NCBI RefSeq assembly: GCF_029223485.1
Contig: NZ_JARHTP010000012.1
Location: 248,001 to 312,000, forward strand
Direction of reading: 5' to 3'
From: Streptomyces coacervatus
GTDB lineage: Bacteria > Actinomycetota > Actinomycetes > Streptomycetales > Streptomycetaceae
DNA: 64,000 nucleotides
Part shown: piece after piece, positions 63,601 to 64,000 of the stretch
Numbering within the stretch: the stretch's first letter is position 1
Layout of the letters: the number at the start of each line of letters is the position of its first letter
Translations under genes and position numbers: made by a program
The notes under the pieces: model-generated
What the model saw: only the letters and a program-made list of their open reading frames with translations
Told to the model about the DNA's origin: nothing
Databases searched by the model: none

Positions 63601-64000
63601 CAGGTAGTCGTGGCTGCTGGTGCCGACGAAGACGCCGACCTGCTTGCCGCGCAGGGTCGTCGGGTCGATGCCGGCCCGCTCGAACGCCTCCCATGACGTC
63701 TCCAGCAGCAGCCGCTGCTGGGGGTCCATCGACAGCGCCTCACGCGGACTGATGCCGAAGGGGCTGGAGTCGAACCCGGCGATGTCGCGGACGAACCCGC
63801 CCTGCTTGACGTAGCTGGTGCCCGGGTGCTCGGGGTCGGGGTGGTAGACGGTGTCGAGATCCCAGCCGCGGTCGGCAGGAAACTCGGTGACGACGTCCAC
63901 TTCATCGGTCACCAACTGCCACAGGTCCTCGGGAGAGGTGACCCCGCCCGGGTAGCGGCAGCTCATCGCCACAATGGCGATGGGGTCCTGGTTCTTCGCC
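48604..64000 (-). CDS. PKS-E: three-module type I polyketide synthase (5' end outside window)
   Basis: 5131 residues are visible; numbering here starts at the first full codon (63999). The frame enters reading AKNQDPIAIVAMSC, the usual end of an N-terminal docking coiled coil, so the true start probably lies only about 30-35 codons beyond the window. Module E1 5-1527 is KS-AT-KR-ACP; E2 1552-3287 and E3 3311-5046 are KS-AT-DH-KR-ACP; a C-terminal docking region ends ADEIFDLLDGELGLS. All ATs are malonyl-type. The subunit should add a hydroxylated acetate and then two double bonds. None of its KSs is a decarboxylating KSQ-type loading domain, so at least a loading module must lie upstream. The E3 KR lacks one residue of the NADPH-binding loop and the E3 DH motif is altered. 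It ends 70 bases before PKS-D. Confidence 0.95.
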   Translation of the reverse strand, partial: AKNQDPIAIVAMSCRYPGGVTSPEDLWQLVTDEVDVVTEFPADRGWDLDTVYHPDPEHPGTSYVKQGGFVRDIAGFDSSPFGISPREALSMDPQQRLLLETSWEAFERAGIDPTTLRGKQVGVFVGTSSHDYLTALLSSSEDLEGYLGTGNAASVASGRLSYTFGLEGPAVTVDTACSSSLVALHLAVQALRNGECSMALAGGATLMSAPGTFIDYSKQRGLAMDGRCKAFSSAADGFCLAEGVGILLVERLSDARRKGHPVLAVVRGTAVNQDGASNGLTAPNGPSQQRVILQALANARLTPQEVDAVEAHGTGTGLGDPIEAQALIATYGQDRPQDQPLWLGSLKTNIGHAQAAAGVAGVIKSVMALRNGVLPRTLHLNEPTPHVDWAAGEVSLLAEAREWPRTDRPRRIGVSSFGMSGTNAHTILEEAEEPTGTAAPATEGAGHLPHLPVALSGKDEAALRAQAGRLRAHLAARPEVPLTDIAYSQAVGRPALDRRAVLVASDREELLTSLTALAAGEMMSASEAATEGKVAFLFSGQGSQRAGMGRELYDAYPVFARALDEIFAHFELPLREAMFGDDAGLIDQTAYTQPALFAVEVALFGLLESWGIRADFVSGHSIGEIAAAHCAGVLSLADACTLVAARARLMQELPSGGAMVAVQATEDEVTPYLTDAVSIAAVNGPASVVVSGDEDAVLEIAARFEEQGRKTKRLTVSHAFHSPYMDGMLEAFRRVAEGLSYEAPRIPLVSNLTGTIATRDEVCSPEFWVRHAREAVRFLDGMRYLEGQDVTVCLELGPGGVLTAMAQDCVTREGAAFTPALRKDRPEPQALATAAARLHARGVAVDWEAFFSGTGARRVDLPTYAFQHQAYWPRDPFSQPEALSAEALDAVSAQFWEVVDSEDLAALTQTLGVDADQPLSDVLPVLSAWHRRNRDRNTVDSWRYRVTWQPLTQTVHRPLTGTWLLVTPAGLADEAWVSAAGRMLADSGVTVRHCVLDAAADDRSAVVERIRAALDGDAADVSGVLSLLALDERPHAAHEAVPAGLAATTVLVQALGDTGVEGPLWCVTRTAVSVGRSDLLRNPGQAHVWGLGRSAAQEYPERWGGLIDLPQTPDERALARLADILGGMATPANPGGFGDEDQLAVRSQGIFVRRLARAGQTAPADSTAHTWPRTGTTLITGGTGALGARVARRLARNGAAHLLLVGRRGADAPGAAELRAELTALGAEVTVAACDVADRAALAQLLATVPERHPLTAVVHAAGVLDDGVLDAQTPQRLATVLRPKSAAATVLHELTRDLDLSAFVLFSSFAGTFGGAGQGNYAAANACLDALAEHRRAQGLPATVLAWGAWAEAGMATDQVVSQRLRQAGLAPMDPELALTALDRALALDEPFSLVADIDWARLAPGLTAVRPNPFITGLPEARRALEGVAGTDAASGDPSSFRRRLTDAPEGERERLVLDFVRTQVAAVLNHPGPESVEPQRAFRDLGFDSLTAVEIRNLLGSLTGLRLPATLVFDHPNALALADFLRGALLGAPAPDTTGPARGTSADDADDPIAIVAMSCRFPGGVHTPEDLWELLAAGQDAITGFPADRGWDVDALHDPEGRGENTTYVRDGGFLAGAAEFDPAFFGISPREALAMDPQQRLLLETSWEAFERAGIDPTTLRRERVGVFAGTNGQDYLSLMLAAAEGVEGFLGTGNAASVLSGRVSYVLGLEGPAVTVDTACSSSLVALHWAIQALRAGECTMALAGGVTVMSTPASFVDFSRQRGLAADGRIKAFAAAADGTGWGEGVGVLLVERLSDARRNGHPVLAVVRGSAINQDGASNGLTAPNGPSQQRVIRQALASAGLSAADVDAVEAHGTGTTLGDPIEAQALLATYGQERPDGRPLWLGSIKSNLGHTQAAAGVAGIIKMVMAMQHGVLPPTLHVDEPTPHVDWASGAVALLTDSQEWTPVESRPRRAGVSSFGISGTNAHTILEQAPEAAEDESAVRPARPAAAAPLLLSAKTADGLRDQAGRLRSHLSRHPSPDLTDVAFSLATGRSHFERRAALITADRDGLLAALETLAQGQSTAVLVEGTPVAGKPAFLFTGQGSQRPGMGRELYEAYPVFADTLDGACAYLDRDLQRPLLDVMFDHDTELLDRTAYTQPALFAVEVALFRLLESWGVKPDFVSGHSIGEIAAAHCAGVLSLEDACTLVAARGRLMQELPSGGAMVAVQATEDEVTPYLTDAVSIAAVNGPTSVVVSGDEDAVLEIAARFEEQGRKSKRLTVSHAFHSPHMDGMLEAFRRVAEGLSYEAPRIPLVSNLTGALATAEELTDPGFWVRHAREAVRFHDGIRTLEAQNVTTFIELGPDGVLAAMAQDCVTGEDHAFVPVLRAGRPEPATLTTALAHTHTRGIPVDWQAYYAGTGARRVDLPTYAFQHRSYWPQLPAYLAGDVAAIGLEETGHPLLGACAQLPDSDGLLLTGRLSLHSHPWLADHAVAGSVLLPGTAFLELALHAGDQAGCDYLEELTLQAPLILPEHGGLQLRLVVGAADSAGRRPLALHSRTEDAPAEEAWTRHADGVLASGGRPTASFDLAVWPPAGATEVDVEDRYEQLGAIGFAYGPAFQGLRRVWRRDGELFAEVSLAGDAEAEAGRFGLHPALLDSALHTIGLDGLGASDGQGRLPFAWTGVSLHAGGAAAVRVRLVAAGTEAVRLEIADVTGAPVAAVEALGLRPVSDDALRQARGTYHEALFRHDWTPLPAAPTTVGDTAGRWAVLGTDGETAGHVPGGLRADAYPDLAALTAAVDTGAQVPDVVLLPCPSVGDPTEDGVRRAAGAALDAARAWLADERFVASRLVFVTHGTVAAEPGETVDDPAHAALWGLIRSAQTENPDRFVLLDTDGDHDSWQILPAALECGEPQLAVRQGTVRALRLARAAVGAEPQTRPYDPEGTVLITGATGALGRLIARHLVAEAGVRRLLLVGRRGDTAEGAAELTAELGALGAQITWAACDVADRAALEEVLAAVPAEHPLTAVVHAAGVLDDGVIGSLTGQRLEEVLRPKAYAALHLHELTRDLDLSAFVLFSSSSGVFGGPGQGNYAAANAFLDALAQHRQARGLPATSLAWGLWAVADGMAGGLDETDIERMRRAGLPPLTVEEGLALFDTARTLGEPALVPMRVDPAALRAQAAAGTLAPLLRGLVRTPVRRVAEAAAAGAEGALAERLSGLPAEEQDRTLLTLVRAQVAAVLGHAGPEAVESGRAFKELGFDSLTAVELRNRLNAATGLRLPATLIFDYPDPTVLARHLRAELTGTAGSAVVPAPVAAAGHDEPIAIVAMSCRYPGGVRSPEDLWGMLAAGADGVSAFPGNRGWDLDGLYHPDPDHQGTSYAREGGFLHDAAEFDPGFFGINPREALAMDPQQRLLLETTWEAFERAGIDPLSLRGSRTGVFAGVMYHDYGARLHAVPDEVEGYLGTGSSSSVVSGRVAYTFGLEGPAVTVDTACSSSLVALHLAAQALRNGECSLALAGGVTVMFTPGTFIEFSRQRGLAADGRCKSFAAAADGTGWGEGAGMLLLERLSDARRNGHQVLALVAGSAVNQDGASNGLTAPNGPSQQRVIRQALANAHVSSAQVDVVEAHGTGTTLGDPIEAQAVIATYGQGRPADRPLWLGSIKSNIGHTQAAAGVAGIIKMVLAMRHGMLPQTLNVDEPSPHVDWSAGAVELLTEGRAWPAGAGPRRAGVSSFGISGTNAHVILEQAPTTTEPTATAPDTGVDSGLPVVPLLLSARGTDALQAQAHRLRSHLLAHPDSSITDLGFSLATTRAALDDRAALLAADREQALRGLEALARGEAHGNALRGTATDGTTAFLFTGQGSQRPGMGRELYAAYPEFAQALDAVCAEFDRHLDEPLTEVLFAADGELLDRTEYTQPALFALEVALFRLVEAWGVRPDVLCGHSVGELAAAHCAGVLSLADACTLVAARGRLMRDLPERGAMVAIQATQEEITLPDGVAVAAVNGPQSVVISGDEDAVLDLAAAFAVRGRKTRRLTVSHAFHSPHMDGMLGDFRKVVEGLTCHAPRIPVVSCLTGAPLTETDMTLPDFWVRHVRDTVRFADGVRALEEQGVTTYVELGPDAVLSALAQESVTDGAFLPLLRGGRAEAESVTTALAGLHVRGTAVDWPAFFAATGARGVELPTYPFQRQRYWLDVGFSAEDVMAAGLDAADHPLLGATVELPESGGLVLTGRLSLQTQQWLADHTVMDTVLLPGTAFVELALCAAAQSGCDTVEELTLETPLVLPDHGGLHLRLSVGAADDSGRRTLAVHSRPEDAADAQPWLRHAAGLLATAPEPEPFDLAVWPPEGATEVPTDGLYEAAATSGLGYGPVFQGLRSVWRRGDDLFAEIGLPDGLPADAAAFGLHPALLDSALHGIGLGGLLPDPDGTAGGPRLPFAWTGVRLHAAGADSLRVRLAPGASGGVALRVADATGRPVASVDELILRPVNAGQLAASRGAGHDSLFRVEWTPLPVPAEGIPAGERWVVLGRPEDADTLCGERLVHYRDLPALAAADDVPDVVLVPLPAGNETGNGTGGTAEAARAATHEALRTVQTWLSDTRLGRAHLVFVTTGATGTRPTEDVTDLVHTPVWGLVRAAQSENPGRFTLIDTDGTDASRRVLAAALAAGEPQLALRSGTAHACRLARAEATAETTTTELDPSGTVLITGAGTLGRLVARHLVAERGVRHLLLASRRGEATEGAAELTAELAASGARVTWAACDAADREALAGLLAAIPGEHPLTAVVHTAGVLDDGVLDTLTGDRIDRVLRPKADAAWNLHELTRDLDLTAFVLFSSVAGLFGAAGQGNYAAANTFLDALAQHRAARGLPATSLAWGVWATDDGMAGALTEADLTRMARAGVAPLSVAEGLALFDAAGTLPDPLLVPMRTDAAGLRAQAAAGTLSPLLRGLVRTPAPRAAGGAGTVGAPTANSLEQRLAGLTGTERERALLDVVRTQVAAVLGHGGPDAVDPGRGFLDLGFDSLTAVDLRNRLGTAAGIRLPVTLIFDYPTPTALAGHLSAELGDGAAPAAHGVHAELDRLEAILSAVGPDDVERSGIDARLRELLSKWNDTHSATDSTPSGDIDSATADEIFDLLDGELGLS
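48862..54069 (-). other. PKS-E module 3: KS-AT(malonyl)-DH-KR-ACP with altered DH and KR motifs
   Basis: KS Cys 3484. AT Ser 3936 in GHSVGE (the only Val variant here) with HAFHSPHMDGM, malonyl-type; its N-terminal half is DRHLDEPLTE-like, as in D2. DH His 4235 in HTVMDTVLLP, where the conserved Gly is Asp; HPALLDSALHG is present. The KR NADPH loop reads TGAGTLG, one residue shorter than the TGxxGxLG loop of every other KR here, while LDD, Ser (FVLFSS) and Tyr 4838 (GQGNY) are intact. ACP Ser 5011. The default output is a double bond inside the pentaene; loss of KR would leave a beta-keto group, and loss of DH alone a hydroxyl. Confidence 0.88.
54139..59346 (-). other. PKS-E module 2: KS-AT(malonyl)-DH-KR-ACP
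   Basis: KS Cys 1726; early in the KS an unusual EGRGENTTYVRDGG stretch replaces GTSYTREGG, and FAGTNGQDY replaces FAGVMYHDY. AT Ser 2176 in GHSIGE with HAFHSPHMDGM, malonyl-type; the AT is a mosaic, with a divergent N-terminal part (CAYLDRDLQRPLLDVMF) joined to the standard C-terminal part. DH His 2480 in HAVAGSVLLP with HPALLDSALHT. KR has TGATGALG, LDD and Tyr 3082 in GQGNY. ACP Ser 3252. It should make the first double bond of the polyene run. Confidence 0.9.
59419..63987 (-). other. PKS-E module 1: KS-AT(malonyl)-KR-ACP
   Basis: KS Cys 177. The KS is the most divergent in the window (DSSPFGISPREALSMDP, DGFCLAEGVG, LKTNIGHAQAAAG). AT Ser 621 (GHSIGE) with HAFHSPYMDGM, malonyl-type. There is no DH: a dimerisation-element-like FWEVVDSEDLAALTQTL and a KR structural half follow the AT. 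KR has TGGTGALG, LDD and Tyr 1322 in GQGNYAAAN (B1 subtype). ACP Ser 1492 (GFDSLTAVEIRN). Expected output is a beta-hydroxyl just before the polyene. This is the only DH-less malonyl module here. Confidence 0.92.

Noticed and set aside
63469..63987. Possible loading-module KS (KSQ) at the start of PKS-E
   Set aside because: The active site reads DTACSSS with Cys, not Gln, so it is an extending KS.

Overview
The window is a 64 kb interior slice of a giant cis-AT type I modular polyketide synthase (PKS) cluster. Very high GC, C/G-ending codons and actinobacterial PKS motifs point to a Streptomyces-like actinomycete. All genes lie on the minus strand, so they are transcribed from high to low coordinates. 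The gaps between them are 70, 16, 65 and 45 bases, which suggests one transcription unit. No loading module, thioesterase, regulator, tailoring gene, transporter, RNA gene or mobile element is present. The cluster continues past both edges.

In transcription order there are five genes. PKS-E (48604 to beyond 64000, start outside the window) has three modules: KS-AT-KR-ACP, KS-AT-DH-KR-ACP and KS-AT-DH-KR-ACP. PKS-D (32433-48533, 5366 aa) has three KS-AT-DH-KR-ACP modules. PKS-C (22850-32416, 3188 aa) has two KS-AT-KR-ACP modules. PKS-B (528-22784, 7418 aa) has four modules, of which the second also carries an ER. PKS-A (1-482) shows only its docking helix and the start of its first KS. N-terminal coiled-coil and C-terminal helical docking segments end each protein wherever they are visible, which fits hand-off E to D to C to B to A.

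Ten ATs carry malonyl-type motifs (GHSIG/GHSVG with HAFH). The two in PKS-C carry methylmalonyl-type motifs (GHSQG with YASH). All twelve KRs have the LDD motif (B type). Read colinearly, the twelve full modules would build: CH(OH), then five conjugated C=C (E2, E3, D1, D2, D3), then two methyl/hydroxyl propionate units (C1, C2), then C=C, CH2CH2, C=C, C=C (B1-B4). The product would therefore be a polyene with a pentaene and a separate diene. Whether it is a macrolactone, a macrolactam or a linear chain cannot be decided from this window.

Points needing attention are a one-codon deletion in the NADPH-binding loop of the third PKS-E KR, Gly-to-Asp changes in two DH active-site motifs, near-identical internal repeats that suggest gene conversion, and patches of foreign codon style inside PKS-B and PKS-C. 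This is otherwise a conventional modular PKS; I see no evidence of a non-PKS novel system.
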